DNA of 64,000 nucleotides from Maea johnstoni (lineage: Eukaryota > Annelida > Polychaeta > Spionida > Magelonidae). The first letter of the stretch is position 1; every line of letters begins with the position of its first letter. Below the pieces are notes generated by a model, which was not told the DNA's origin, did not search any database, and was given only the letters and a program-made list of their open reading frames with translations. Positions 1 through 10,745 of this stretch are shown in pieces. The stretch is taken from contig OZ012687.1 in the NCBI GenBank assembly GCA_963942565.1, forward strand, positions 12,087,079 through 12,151,078. The letters run 5' to 3'. The translations under genes were made by a program, and so were the position numbers.

Positions 1-1089
1 TTCGATTGACACATTGCCACATACATGTGTATGGAAAATAAAAATCCTGTTGCACATGTGTGCAATTTGAAATTAAAACATTAGGTGAATATCTCATTTT
101 GTTGAACTATTTTATCTTAACTGAATCTTTATGTGATATCACTAAAGGTTTAGGAGAGGATTGTAATTGTACATGCATGTATAAACCTATGGCCTGAGGT
201 AATTGACTTAATTGTTAATTCTAATGCCGTGGCACAGACTTTGAAATAGATAATTCCACATTCAAGTACATTTGACAACTAATTACCTACAAATGACTTC
301 CTATGCCAGTGCACTCGAGTATCGCGCTGTTACCCGTATAGTTCAAATGGAAATGAAAATGAAACTTGATATTGTGATTTGTTTTATTCACACTTTAAGA
401 ATAGTATGAACGCTGTCTTGACTTAAACGATTAGATATAATTGTGTTTAGATATTTCTATCCCCGTTTACTTTTTTGAAAAAGTTCGATCACGGAATAAA
501 ACACACTAGATGGAGGTTTGAAATGTAGGATGTCTCATAATACAGGTAGGAGAAAGTGTTGATAATAGGAAACCATTCTATTCTATAGGAAACCTTTGCT
601 ACCTTATTTAAGATCCTAATCAATTGCCTATAGTGCTAATCTATTACAAATGTGTTAATTAATGAAGGAAGTCATTATCTACATTGACAGACCTTTAATC
701 CTTTCCGTCTCAATTGGTCAAATATGCTTATGGAAACAATTGCTTAGTCTTTATTTCTCAAGCACATGCAAGCCCCTTCTCTAGCTTGCTTATAGGAATC
801 ATATGTTTTCCCAATAAGACGCTCACTCTTGGAATGACGTATGCTAATACATAACGGAAAAAACCTGATTGAATTTTTTAATTGGGCAAAGCGTTTTATT
901 TAGAGCCATAACTGTTGGAATGTAGACTTTATTGAGGGATGATGATAACATTCATCTTATTGTGTATATGCAATGCTTTTCTTATTTCATTCACTATGTC
1001 TGACTATTGGATACCTTAGAGGGAATTTGGCAGACTTGCAAGTGGTTATATTAGGAGTATGGGTTGGTCATAATGCATTATAGCTGGGT
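1..1089. other. AT-rich stretch, nothing recognised
   Basis: No long open frame, repeat copy or structured RNA could be supported here. The sequence is AT-rich without obvious tandem structure. Confidence 0.5.
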
Positions 1090-1310
1090 TATTGCATGGG
1101 AATATCATCTAGTACAAAGGTCCAACTTGGTTATTACCAGATTGATATCCCAGATAGACCAGATAAGATGAGCCGGACAAGCGAACCAAACTGTAGTGCA
1201 AAGTAGGTCATTGCAAATATCCAGACATGGCTCAGCCATGAAAGAGTGGGTGACTGTGGGGGCAGTTTGAGAAGTGTTGCTGTAAGAACGATTCCAGATC
1301 ACCATTTCCA
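1090..1310. repeat. Diverged copy of a dispersed repeat (AGTAGGTCATT family)
   Basis: The block shares the phrase GTGCAAAGTAGGTCATTGCAA and a following ACATGGCTCAGC with the block at 1890-2080. Its core also matches the better preserved copies at 4083, 4885 and 6235. Similarity is patchy, so the edges are approximate. Element class is unknown. Confidence 0.45.
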
Positions 1311-1889
1311 TATCATGTAAAATATTCTACAAATCTAGTAATGAATTATTGGGGGCTGTTTAATTCAATAACTGTACACTGAATAACCTGAAAGCCATAT
1401 GGTGACAATATTAACAATAGTATGTGGAATAAAATCGAGGCAATAGGAAGTGCACATGTCACATGTTTTGAATGCCAATAAACACACTACAAAAACACTT
1501 TCCCACCGCATAATCTGGAATGCGTTTACACACTGTGACAGACACACAACCTTGTTTACTTGCCGATAAATGTGGCAATAACAACCGAGTGAGCAAATGG
1601 TAGAATATTGACAACAATGAACACATGAAATCTTTTCCCTCTTTTTTAGGGGGGGGGTCGTGTTTTGTCACTTTTTCTTAATATTAGGTCTAATAAGTGA
1701 CTAGCCAGTTGTTTTTGACAGAAGAAAACGAATACCCGACGAGAACCACCAACTAACCCGGAGTCAGTGGAGCCCTCATACCAAAGGCCATGGGGGTGGC
1801 ACATGTATTCGTATTTGCCATGAACCAACAGCTAATTGACTTGTTGTAACGCAATATTAGGACTTGCAGTGGTAAGAACGCTCGGTTAC
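1311..1889. other. No gene recognised
   Basis: Minus-strand open frames reach about 70 codons but show no domain. A G9 run lies near 1650. Nothing else stands out. Confidence 0.45.
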
Positions 1890-2080
1890 TGCAGGATAGA
1901 GAGTCACATCAAGTAGATACGACCAACTGGTTTACTGCCAAAGAGGTTGTCCATCGAGAGAAGCGAACAAAACAACTTACTAGGCTGTAGTACAGAGTAG
2001 GTCATTACAAATATTGAGACATGGCTCAGCAATAAAAGGTCGACGTATTGCGAGACTAGTTTGAGTAGTGCTGCTCTTAC
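1890..2080. repeat. Second diverged copy of the AGTAGGTCATT repeat
   Basis: It contains GTAGGTCATTACAAATATTGAGACATGGCTCAGC split over a few mismatches relative to the 1090 copy. Both end in a run resembling TTTGAGTAGTGCTGCT. Class is unknown. Confidence 0.45.
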
Positions 2081-2221
2081 ATGCATCTCAAGCTGTGGTT
2101 CCCTTATTTGCCTGTTTTATCTATGTTTTATGTCGTTTTCAACAGCTTGGATCATATTACGACCATAAATGAACACGGAACCGAGGGGGAAAATCTTCAT
2201 TTTAAAGAACCTGCAAACCTG

Positions 2222-2340
2222 CAAAGACACGATAGAAAGCCCTTCACAACGCTGCACATTTATAGCGACTAAAAATAATCCAGCAGAGACTTAAACCTGC
2301 GACCTTAGATTTGGGAGCAAGGCGTGATTTACTCATGTCA
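2222..2340 (-). repeat. Fragment of tRNA-derived SINE (TATAGCGAC family)
   Basis: The phrases TTCACAACGCTGCACATTTA, TAGCGACT and TTGGGAGCAAGGCGTG match in order the better copy at 21253-21492, in the same orientation (minus). Only the tRNA-like head and adjacent body are recognisable. Confidence 0.5.
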
Positions 2341-2959
2341 TAGCATGTGACAAACCTTCAAAGTCAAAAATGAATACATCGAATTAAACACATTATTTGA
2401 TTTTGTTTTAAGTACGCTTGAATAGAGACACGATTCAAAATCACCATTGTCCATGGCATATGAAAATTCTTTAAATTTTAAAAGGAACAACTGGATACTT
2501 ATTATATCGACAACAGCATATTATGATAACTGAAAGGCATTTATAAGCAAAATTAGTGTACAATGTTTTAGGATAACCCTGAGGCAATAGAAAGTGCATA
2601 TGTGAGGTGGTTGAAGTATAATTACAATAACAAGTACACCGAGGCACATTTTATCTGTGGGTAGGATTTGGTTAACGTCCCTTTTTAGCCCTTATTTGGT
2701 CTAAATAGTGACCAGTTAGTTGGTCTTGGTGAAAGATACCAAGGAGATGGGCCAACACAAGACACAAAGACCGTAATTATGAAATATCTTTTCTTGTCTA
2801 TCCTAATAAAACTGGCGAAGTGACACGACGTAACGTGTTATTGTCTTCCTATATGAAATGGATAAAAATTATTTTTCATTAATTGAAAGAATGAAAATTG
2901 TTTCCTTTTCTTGCTATTGTTTATTTCTAAATGTAATGGGTGTATATATTCATATATAT
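2341..2959. other. No gene recognised
   Basis: AT-rich sequence with no open frame or repeat that I can support. Confidence 0.45.
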
Positions 2960-2964
2960 TATTT

Positions 2965-3830
2965 TCATCTGGCCTCAGGAGTATTTCTGCAAAGTAACAA
3001 AATTGTGCTGTGGCATTCTGAAATAGATTGATTAATACAAGTTGTAAACACTGGCTTGTACATACTACGTGTCACAATGGCTGATATGTGCATATGTTGA
3101 CTGAACAAATCATCACATATAATGTTTTCAAATGTACCTTTTAACTCATTGTAAACAAACCTCAAGTTGACATGATTTTTTCAATATTGTCCTGAATTTT
3201 TGCTTTGTATTTTTTCAGATGCAGTTTTCTGTATAGTACTCTTTTTACATCACTTAAAAAGGAATGCCCTCTTTTCTGTTTATGCACATGACCTTCTTTA
3301 CTGCAAAACACATTATCTAATAACTTTATCAACTTAATCTTGGAATTTGTTTCATATATTTTCTCTGTATGCGATTTTTTGGGATTTCCATTTATCTTTT
3401 CATGCAGCCTTATTTCTACTTCATGCCACCTTTCCATTACTAGTGCATAATGGCATTCTTTAAATGCATGATAGATTGTTTCTGGTAATGTATCAAAATA
3501 TGGACATTGTTTATTTTCTCTTGTGTCCATGGCAAATAATTTACTATTAGTTGCAATTCTAGAGTGCAATAATTAAAATTGAATAGATTTCTAATAACTG
3601 CTTTCTGTCATCTTATTCTCTTCATTATTTTTCCACCATTTGTGTTGAAATATCGTAATTAATCACACTAGACCATTTATTGTGTACCTCACCTGTTATT
3701 GAGGTATTATACGACATTAAATCACTGTAAGTCATTATATAACCTTCAACTCCATGGCGTGTTTTCTGGAGAATAATGGGTATATATGGACCTGTCCTAT
3801 GTATGGAATGTTTTCTTTCCCACATTGCTT
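2965..3830 (-). mobile_element. 5'-truncated L1/Tx1-type LINE relic, ORF2 C-terminus
   Basis: On the minus strand an uninterrupted frame at 3569-3162 (135 aa) carries the zinc-knuckle-like end of L1/Tx1 ORF2. It reads as a Tn-k-L-F stretch, CPYF, ETIYHAFKEC, a WHEV motif, and then LSDVKRVLYRKL followed by a basic tail, which is the usual order at the end of such proteins. The first cysteine pair is changed: CPYF stands where CPxC is usual. Upstream coding sequence continues at 3825-3625 in another frame (ITGEVHNKWSSV), so at least one frame change separates them. Homology fades near 3840, which suggests 5' truncation. The rest down to about 2965 would be 3' UTR. I infer a dead copy; clade assignment is from motif order only. 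Confidence 0.7.
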
Positions 3831-4082
3831 AAAACGTATTGTTCGATACTTCAAATTATTCATGTTCCAACGTTTCTCAAATCGAGTATCAAATCTGCAT
3901 GTAGATATCAGCATCTCCGATTTAACATCGCAACATATGTGATAAGAACACTGATGTGTAACGAATGTTAGTTCGTGGAAATAGAATAGCCAAATAACTC
4001 AGGCCAACCGCTTGAGGCATCTGAGTCGTCACAATACGTACGAAACTCCGTAAGAGATACTTTTAATTATGTTGTATATATC

Positions 4083-4640
4083 AGCAGCTCTTGGGTAATT
4101 TGAACGGCATCTGCCAATAAACGTTTATATAGCGACCAGGACCACCAGCCTGTAGATACCTCTTGAGGCATGGCGGCTATCTGCAATGCATGTAGTGTAC
4201 CAAACACTGTTGTGCAAAGTAGGTCACTGCGAATTAAGGCAGCCTGCAAATCTGAAGACCTTGTTTCCTGCGGGGTTTTGCGCACTGGTATGCAGCTGCT
4301 GGACTCCCTATCCCTGGCTCACAACTGCTGATGGAATGGGAGAACACTACAAATTTAAAAATGAACAACGTTGTTGTCCCCAATCATTGCGAATACAGTA
4401 ACCTGCACCCTTGAAAATCTACACATTAATTAAAAGCGAAAAGCGAAGCTTGATAGATAGAAAAGTATGTGGTAGAGGGCTGGACTAAGATCAACAGAAC
4501 TGCAATGAAGTAGTTTTAATCATGTTTTAAACAAGATGTTGTTTAACCATATTTCCAAAATACATTGCATTATGTTTGTACAGTGTAGGTCATCGCCACT
4601 GTTAAGATAGGGGAGAGGAAAGAAATACTGATTGCTTTGC
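4083..4640. repeat. Dispersed ~0.5 kb repeat, copy 1
   Basis: It shares a series of phrases in order with the copies at 4870 and 6225: TATATAGCGACCA, GGCATGGCGGCTA, TGTTGTGCAAAGTAGGTCA, a GAACTG/CCTGCGGGGTTT segment, GATAGATAGAAAAGTA and AATACTGATT near the end. No coding capacity, terminal inverted repeat or tRNA-like box is clear. The TATAGCGACC phrase also occurs in the SINE family at 21253, so a shared module is likely. Class is unknown. Confidence 0.6.
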
Positions 4641-4869
4641 ATAACACAGCGTCATAATTCTGCTAAGAATTTTCTATATTCATTCAGATTATTTCTTTTT
4701 TCACAAATTTTCTGCCACATTTCTTTTAAAGGAAAATGCCATTAATTTGTATGTATAGCATTCTTTTTTCAAAATCGTATGTCATGTAGCAGTGAGATAG
4801 AAACTAACTATTCAAAAATAAGTCCTACTCTACTAATAAAAGTCCTATCATATTTGCAGAAATTTGCAA

Positions 4870-5595
4870 ATATTGCGGCTGTCATGACTAGCAAGTTGTA
4901 AAATTTGCAGTTGTATTGGCCAACATCTCCCAATGCCTGGCGTTTATATAGCGACCATGCACACCCGGAGTCATGGCGGCTAACTGCAGCTCCTGTAGAG
5001 TACCAAACACCGTACTAAGCTGTTGTGCAAAGTAGGTCATTACAGTTGAGACACGCTGGCAAGGCACACGATGAGGAGCTGAAAATCCTCTGAGGTTTCG
5101 AGTACTAGCCAATGTGTAGCCGCACGTCCCTGTATCCGTGGTTAGGATTTTATGGCAGTGGAGAGCACTATACATTTAGAACTGAGCAGCTCTGTTAACC
5201 TCAAATAGTGCAAGCAAAGTACTTAATATGAGGTCCTAGGAAAAGTACATACTAATTATTTTAAAGGACAATTCCACCATGAATAAAACAGAGGCCCAAA
5301 TAGTTTCTTAGGATATTCTCTACTTAAACCCAAGTTTCCACCACTACCAACCTTCATACAAGGAGTATATCGCCGTTTAGACACCTCCTAACAGACACCT
5401 CCTAACAGACACAAAATGAAGGCACTGGAGGCGGCCATTTTAGCCTGTTAATTGGCTAAAATAGTTCGATAGATTGAAAGGTCAAGATCAACAACGCTGC
5501 AGATACATCACAATTTTACCCAAATAGCAAACGACATGATTTCTTGTACAGTGCTGGTCATAACGAATATTTAGATAGTGTAAAGGAAGGCAAAA
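4870..5595. repeat. Dispersed ~0.5 kb repeat, copy 2
   Basis: It has the same ordered phrases as copy 1, including CATCTCCCAATGCC, TATATAGCGACCA, GGCGGCTAACTGCA, TTGTGCAAAGTAGGTCATTA and GTTCGATAGATTGAAA. The middle holds about 150 extra bases, including a short direct repeat ACACCTCCTAACAG near 5390. Its right end abuts the MITE at 5596. Confidence 0.6.
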
Positions 5596-5929
5596 CTGTA
5601 GATTCACAAAAGATTGTGTAGAGTAAATTTTGCGAATTTACAAAAAATCGATTTTTGCGGTTTTTAACTTTGCGAATTGGCCGCAACATGAAGTGCCAGC
5701 TATACACTAAAAGTGACAGCACTAATCATTGCACAAAAGATTGTGTAGAGTAAATTTTGCGAATTTACAAAAAATCGATTTTTGCGGGTTTTAACTTTGC
5801 GAATTGGCCGCAACATAAAGTGCCAGCTATACACTAAAAGTGACAGCACTAATCATTGCGTCCGAGGATAGATGCTAAAAATCGCAAAAATTTAACTTAC
5901 ACAATCTTTTCCGATTGCTGTTCGCATAT
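5596..5929 (+). mobile_element. TA-flanked MITE copy 1, with internal 127-bp tandem duplication
   Basis: The left end CTGTAGATTCACAAAAGATT matches the reverse complement of the ends of the copies at 8185 and 40359. The interior TTTGCGAATT, GGCCGCAACAT and GACAGCACTAATCATTG is shared with the 8185 copy. The segment 5605-5731 is followed at once by a near-identical 5732-5858, with about two mismatches in 127 bases, so the duplication is recent. The right terminal repeat is degraded and the flanking TA on the left is not preserved. It has no coding capacity. I infer a Tc1/mariner-type nonautonomous element from the TA flanks of its sister copies. Confidence 0.7.
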
Positions 5930-6224
5930 CATAGCCCCACATTTCGGCAAAGCCATTCCTTCTTCGTTACTTTTTTATCTGGATAATTTCGTTTGTCGTA
6001 ACGTTTCCGTATTTCACCTTAACGGTGAAATTGACTTTTTTAATGGAAAATGAGTTTCTTTGGATAATGATTTTATTTAAAAGAGTAATGCCTTAATTCG
6101 CATTAGCAGCATTCCATATTTAACGTCTTAGATCATATACTAGTAGTTGTCAGATAGAGACTTATGACCACAGAAATACGGCCTGCTCCATAACTAAAGA
6201 TATATAATCAGTTGTAGATGAGTA

Positions 6225-6735
6225 ACCCTTAACACAGCATCTCCCAATGCCGCGCATTTAAATAGCGACCAGGCCGCCCTGCCTGTAGACACGTATAGAG
6301 GCATGGCAGCTAACACCGTACTTGGCTGTTGTGCAAAGTAGGTCATTACAGTTTAGACAGGCTGCATAGATGAAGAACTGATTTCCTGTGAGGTTTCGTG
6401 TAGCTCGCCAATATGTTGGCGCTAGTCCCCATAGCGGTGGCTCAAAATTACCAATGGTATTGGAGAATACTGTGAATTTGGAAATGAACAGTAATGTTGG
6501 CCTCAATTTGTGCAAATTGAGCAGCCTGAGGCCCTTGGAAAATAGCACAATAATTGCTCATTTTTTTAAGGAAGAGTTCGATAGATAGAAAAGTAAATGA
6601 AGAACGCTTCAGACAGAAGATGCTTTTTTATCTTTATTGCTAGAATTGCAGACTGATGTGCTGGTTAATTCTAATGTTTACTAGTAGTACTAGTAGATAG
6701 CGAGGAGGAGGGGAATACTGATTCAGTTTGCATTT
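6225..6735. repeat. Dispersed ~0.5 kb repeat, copy 3
   Basis: Shares CATCTCCCAATGCC, AATAGCGACCAGG, GAGGCATGGCAGCTAAC, TTGTGCAAAGTAGGTCATTA, TTTCCTGTGAGGTTTCG, TTCGATAGATAGAAAAGTA and GGGGAATACTGATT with copies 1 and 2, in the same orientation. Confidence 0.6.
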
Positions 6736-6759
6736 GGATAGTTTCATATCCCGCCACCT

Positions 6760-6850
6760 TTTCTGTCATATTGAGACTACATCGAGACTAGCCGGTTGGG
6801 AATGGTGCATAAAACCGGAATAGCCGGAGAAAACAACCGTTATTCGTCAA
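6760..6850 (-). repeat. SINE body fragment (GTGAGAAAGTT family)
   Basis: GACTAGCCGGTTG and CCGGAGAAAACAACCG correspond on the minus strand to the body of the SINE family seen at 16243, 24515 and 27832. Only this part remains. Confidence 0.4.
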
Positions 6851-6896
6851 ACAGATGCCTTGGACAACATGGCCAAGACAAAACTCGATATTCTGC

Positions 6897-7140
6897 AACT
6901 AAATAGCTCAGTTGGTTAAGTGTCGGACTAGTAATCAGTAGGTCGCTGGTTCAATTCCCGGCCGGGGCACTTTGGTCTGTCCTTGGGTAAGACAGTTTAT
7001 TCCATATTGCCACAGTCTACCCAGCTGCAAAATGGGTACCTAGCATCAATAAGGCAGTGCTTAGAGCTTGTGCTAGGGAAGGAAGGTCGTACGAACATTT
7101 CGGTGGACACAAGACTATAAACCGAATACCTTTACCTTTA
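6897..7140 (+). mobile_element. tRNA-derived SINE, Thr(AGT)-like head
   Basis: The head has a polymerase III A box (TAGCTCAGTTGG at 6904), an anticodon-loop-like CTAGTAA, and a B box (GGTTCAATTCC near 6950) with normal spacing. A body of about 160 bases follows and the 3' end is a short CTTTA repeat (CCTTTACCTTTA), as SINEs often have. The anticodon stem has mismatches and the body is foreign to a tRNA, so this is a SINE and not a tRNA gene. A 5'-truncated copy of its 3' end lies at 41030-41095. The parent tRNA (Thr) is inferred only from the anticodon loop. Confidence 0.85.
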
Positions 7141-7607
7141 TGACAGCCATTTTATCCCAATCACGGCAGTGACCTGTTGTGGATAGTAGGTCAATGCAAT
7201 AGTTGGCCAAGACATTGTGATAGGTATCTACCGAGTCCTGTTCAATGCTTTTTCGAAATATTGTAGGAACACGGCCTATAACATATCTAATATATCACTT
7301 TATTTTGAAGCCGACAAGTTTAAATAATACCTAAGATACTTTAAATAGTACTACACTAAGATGCATTCAAATCAATTCAAATCATTGAGGGAGAAGAAAA
7401 ATATAATGTTCAAAATTCATCGTAATGTGTTTAATGACACACCGATTGACGACTTTTCACACACGTAAGACAAAGTCGTACATACAATGATATGATTTGG
7501 ATATGATATAAAATCAATGTACAAATTCAATGTGATAGCTCATCTCGGAATTTTTAACAGCTTCAAGTGCAACTATTTTAAACCTGAAACAAATATTCGA
7601 TATCATA
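7141..7607. other. No gene recognised
   Basis: Only a weak echo of the AGTAGGTCA repeat near 7185. Otherwise nothing. Confidence 0.4.
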
Positions 7608-8034
7608 GTGAGTTAAATTACGTAGATCATGATAAATGACCTTATTTGTGACGTTTATATTCCATTCAGCACAAACTGAAAGTGTTTATGGGAAATCCGT
7701 CCTGTATGAGAGAAACCAACAAATAAGCCATATATTCCTGGTATAGTGAGTTAAATTACGTAAACCAGATAAATGACATTATTTATGACGTTTATATTCC
7801 ATTCAGCACAAACTGAAAGTGTTTTATGGGAAATCCGTCCTGTATGAGAAAAACCAAATGTATGAGAGAAACCAAGAAATAAGCCATTCATTCCTGGTAA
7901 AGTGAGTTGAATTAAGTAGACCAGATAAATGACCTTATTTATGACGTTTTTATTCCATTCAGTACAAACTGAAAGTGTTTATGGGAAATCCGTCCTGTAT
8001 GAGAGAAACCAAGAAATAAGCCATTCATTCCTGA
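7608..8034. repeat. Three tandem units of ~138, 156 and 133 bp
   Basis: Units start at 7608, 7746 and 7902, each with GTGAGTTAAATTACGTA or a close variant. All share TTTATGACGTTTATATTCCA, ACAAACTGAAAGTGTTTA and GGGAAATCCGTCCTGTATGA. Unit 2 is longer because a TGTATGAGA stretch is repeated inside it. Identity is about 90% or more by eye, so expansion is fairly recent. No terminal inverted repeats or coding frame are seen. Confidence 0.85.
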
Positions 8035-8184
8035 GGCAAAAGAAGTTACTGTAATGAACATCCGGTCGATATTGTTTTTGCAGTGCCCGGAGGATGGCAT
8101 TGCTGGAGTGATTTACTGGGTCACCACTGACGTATGCGCCAGTGCAAATATGTCTGGCACGAAACGACCTTTGTACATGTACTA

Positions 8185-8393
8185 CTGTAAAGTCGGAAAA
8201 GATTGCGTTAGTTTAATATTTGCGTTTTTTTTGCGTTTAGCCTCCGACGCAAAATCATAATTCGTAATGATTAGTGCTGCCACTTTAATTGTATAGCTGG
8301 CACTCCATGTTGCGAGCAATTCGCAGATTTGAAAAAATCGATTTTCTGTAAATTCACAAAATTTACTCTGCACAATCTTTTGTGAATCTACAG
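8185..8393 (-). mobile_element. TA-flanked MITE copy 2 (209 bp)
   Basis: Terminal inverted repeats are CTGTAAAGTCGGAAAAGATT on the left and AATCTTTTGTGAATCTACAG on the right, with TA on both sides (8183-8184 and 8394-8395). The interior matches copies at 5596 and 40359, with GCCTCCGACGCAAAAT on one side and TTTACTCTGCACAATC on the other. TA duplication plus this structure suggests a Tc1/mariner-related nonautonomous element. It has no transposase frame. Confidence 0.8.
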
Positions 8394-8395
8394 TA

Positions 8396-9130
8396 TGTAT
8401 ATAAATTAACAAAAAAAATCTTTCGACATGTGAAAGAGTAGCTTTGCTGGACCATATCTTTGGTCAATTGAATTTCTGGCATTATATGTTTTGACGTACT
8501 GTATATTCATAAGAATTGATCACGACAGTTTCAGGGACTAAAACCTGGCTATTTGATTTTTAGTAATTCTGTCAATTTATGCTTGCATGTGATGAACCCG
8601 AGTTGTAAATCGCAAACGAAGCCACGGTGCCGGGGAAAACATCGATTAATCCAAGGTCACAGGCAACTTCTCCACATGCCTCAAGCAGGTCTGGATATCA
8701 ATGAGACGATCGTTATTAGAATAAAGGAATAGGCATTTTGTTTTTTGTATATTGTTAACGTTTTTCAGTTGATGCGAATGTTGGCATAAACAGGCTGAAA
8801 AATAATAACACTTTAGACATCTAATGTTAAAGAAGAATGTTTTATTTGATCATTCGTTTAAGGCCGTGGATAACCATTTTGACATAACCCCAAAATGTTG
8901 TTTGGATCTGAATTATAATTGTCTGTATTTACGCCAAGAACATGATACATACTTAAGCATCAGATCCTTTGCTGATATATGTGGCAATCTTCAAACGACA
9001 ACTGAAAACACATATGTTCAAAGATGTATATATCAATTGACTATGTGGATATCAACATCTATCCTTTGACAATGGAGTGTACTGCGCCTTTGAGCATATT
9101 TATATGGAAAGGGTGCAATATCAAATGACA
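8396..9130. other. Mostly unrecognised; minus-strand SINE fragment 8525-8700
   Basis: Within this stretch GCCGGGGAAAACATCGATTA, GGTCACAGGCAACTTCTCC and ACATGCCTCAAG resemble the minus strand of the GTGAGAAAGTT SINE family. An 81-codon frame at 8824-9069 has no recognisable domain. Confidence 0.4.
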
Positions 9131-9131
9131 A

Positions 9132-9191
<60 letters not shown>

Positions 9192-9240
9192 CATCATTAT
9201 TATTATTATTATTATCATTATTACTATTATTATTATTAAT
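9131..9240. repeat. (ATT)n microsatellite
   Basis: About 110 bases of ATT repeats with a few ATC interruptions, ending in ATTAATTAATTAAAT. Confidence 0.95.
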
Positions 9241-9769
9241 TAATTAAATATCTATCGACTTCTGGGAGTTTTCTATTGGGATGGACTTTCCATTGTGTGT
9301 GCCACAAAGCCTATGTATAGGTCACGCCTCGAAAACAAGACCCGTCCCCATTACGCCTCGCATATTGGTCCGATTAGTCTCGTCTAGCGCTACACGGTGT
9401 ATATTTAAAGCGTCAGTTGTACATGATGACCTCCATGCTGAGCCACCATGCTATTTACTGTCTGTGCCGAGTCGATCTAATCATGACATCTTGGCAACGG
9501 ATGTTGGCTAAGTTTAGTACCATGCTCTAATGATTAAATGCGGCTGTTACCAATGGCAACGGGCCCGATGTATAAGGCCGTGCATCATGCTCTGGCATCC
9601 AATTCGTTAATGAGATTTCAAGTCGCCTGCCTCAGACTCGATGTGCCGACAAATTATGGCACGCGTGTTTTTGAATATTTGTTAGGAATGCTGTCAATTT
9701 CAACAGCATAGGTTATGTAGAAACCAAGAAGAGGTATAGCCCACGAGTAGGGCGGATTTTTTTTGTCTC
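9241..9769. other. No gene recognised
   Basis: A 76-codon plus-strand frame (9281-9511) shows no domain. No repeat was recognised. Confidence 0.4.
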
Positions 9770-9954
9770 ATTTAGAAGAGTCCCGAGGGGTCTTTCAGTT
9801 GCAAACCCTAGCGACCAAGCCACGCCACCATTGGCATATGTGTATGAAGATGTTCCATACCCAGCATTTAACCTTTAAAATTACATGGGGCCTCACACTA
9901 ACCATTTTCCGGGTAATACTTTGAAGTGTTCGCTGGATCCCAATTAGCTGGTTG

Positions 9955-10110
9955 ACCTATATTAGCGGGTTCGCTATATATAAACGTGCGGCGTTGTGGA
10001 GGGCTGTCTATGTTGCTTCTAGAACTAAAAGACCTCTTGTAACTGTTCTTGGGGAGGAAGGAATTTCTTCCCGCTTCCTGGTTGCTATATCCTCGCGATA
10101 TGACCTAGAC
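9955..10110 (+). repeat. tRNA-SINE fragment (TATAGCGAC family), plus orientation
   Basis: TAAACGTGCGGCGTTGTGGA, GGGCTGTCTATG, AAAAGACCTCTTG and GAATTTCTTCCCG are the reverse complement of the body at 21253-21492 in the same order. A shorter piece in the opposite orientation lies at 9770-9840. The tRNA-like head is not preserved. Confidence 0.6.
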
Positions 10111-10590
10111 TATTGGAGGGAGGGACTGACAGACAGTATACATTACACTCTTGAAAACTACAGGGAAATAACACTTGGGATACTGCCTTGGCAATACTTA
10201 AGGGATTGATTGGGATCTGTATCCTTGTTGGTTTTACATTCGACACTTATTTTTTTAATTTACTTGTCCTTAACATTGTCTTGAAAAATTGTTTGTTAGT
10301 GGTTTGTATTAATGATAAATTATACATAAATCATACCAGTGGGATAAGGCATGTTTATTAGGCAAGTAGCAGGGAGAGTATTTGGAAGTGAAGGTAGCTT
10401 AAGGGGTTGATTTTTTACTGTTTTTCCTGTACCCTGCTTTTTACCAATGCAGCCTATACGAAGTGTGTACTGTATTTCATGAAAGGTCTGATGAAGGATA
10501 CATTACCCATTTATACAAAAGAACACTCAATAGGTTGTAAACTGTGTGAGGGGTAAATGACAAAAAAACATGCACAGTGTTTCCACAACA
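10111..10590. other. No gene recognised
   Basis: Nothing beyond AT-rich single-copy-looking sequence. Confidence 0.4.
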
Positions 10591-10594
10591 TTAT

Positions 10595-10739
10595 ACAAAT
10601 ATGCCATGCCAGTGTGGGTAGCATGACGGAATGTTTCCCCGAGGGAGGATGGTTTTCCCGAGGGCGGAGCCCGAGGGAAAACCATCCTCCCGAGGGGAGA
10701 CATTCCATCATGTTACCCACACTGGCATGGCATATTTGT
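10595..10739. mobile_element. 145-bp near-perfect palindromic foldback
   Basis: The left arm runs ACAAATATGCCATGCCAGTG and onward through GAATGTTTCCCCGAGGGAGG. The right arm is its reverse complement with only a few mismatches, meeting at a CGGAGCCCG-like centre. Arms are about 70 bases with almost no loop and are GC-rich against AT-rich flanks. Both strands have mirrored open frames through it, which is a by-product of the palindrome. It is probably a foldback/MITE insertion; no clear target duplication is seen. Confidence 0.8.
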
Positions 10740-10745
10740 TTTATT

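Noticed and set aside
6897-6968. Functional tRNA-Thr gene
   Set aside because: The acceptor and anticodon stems pair poorly, and a SINE body and CTTTA tail follow.
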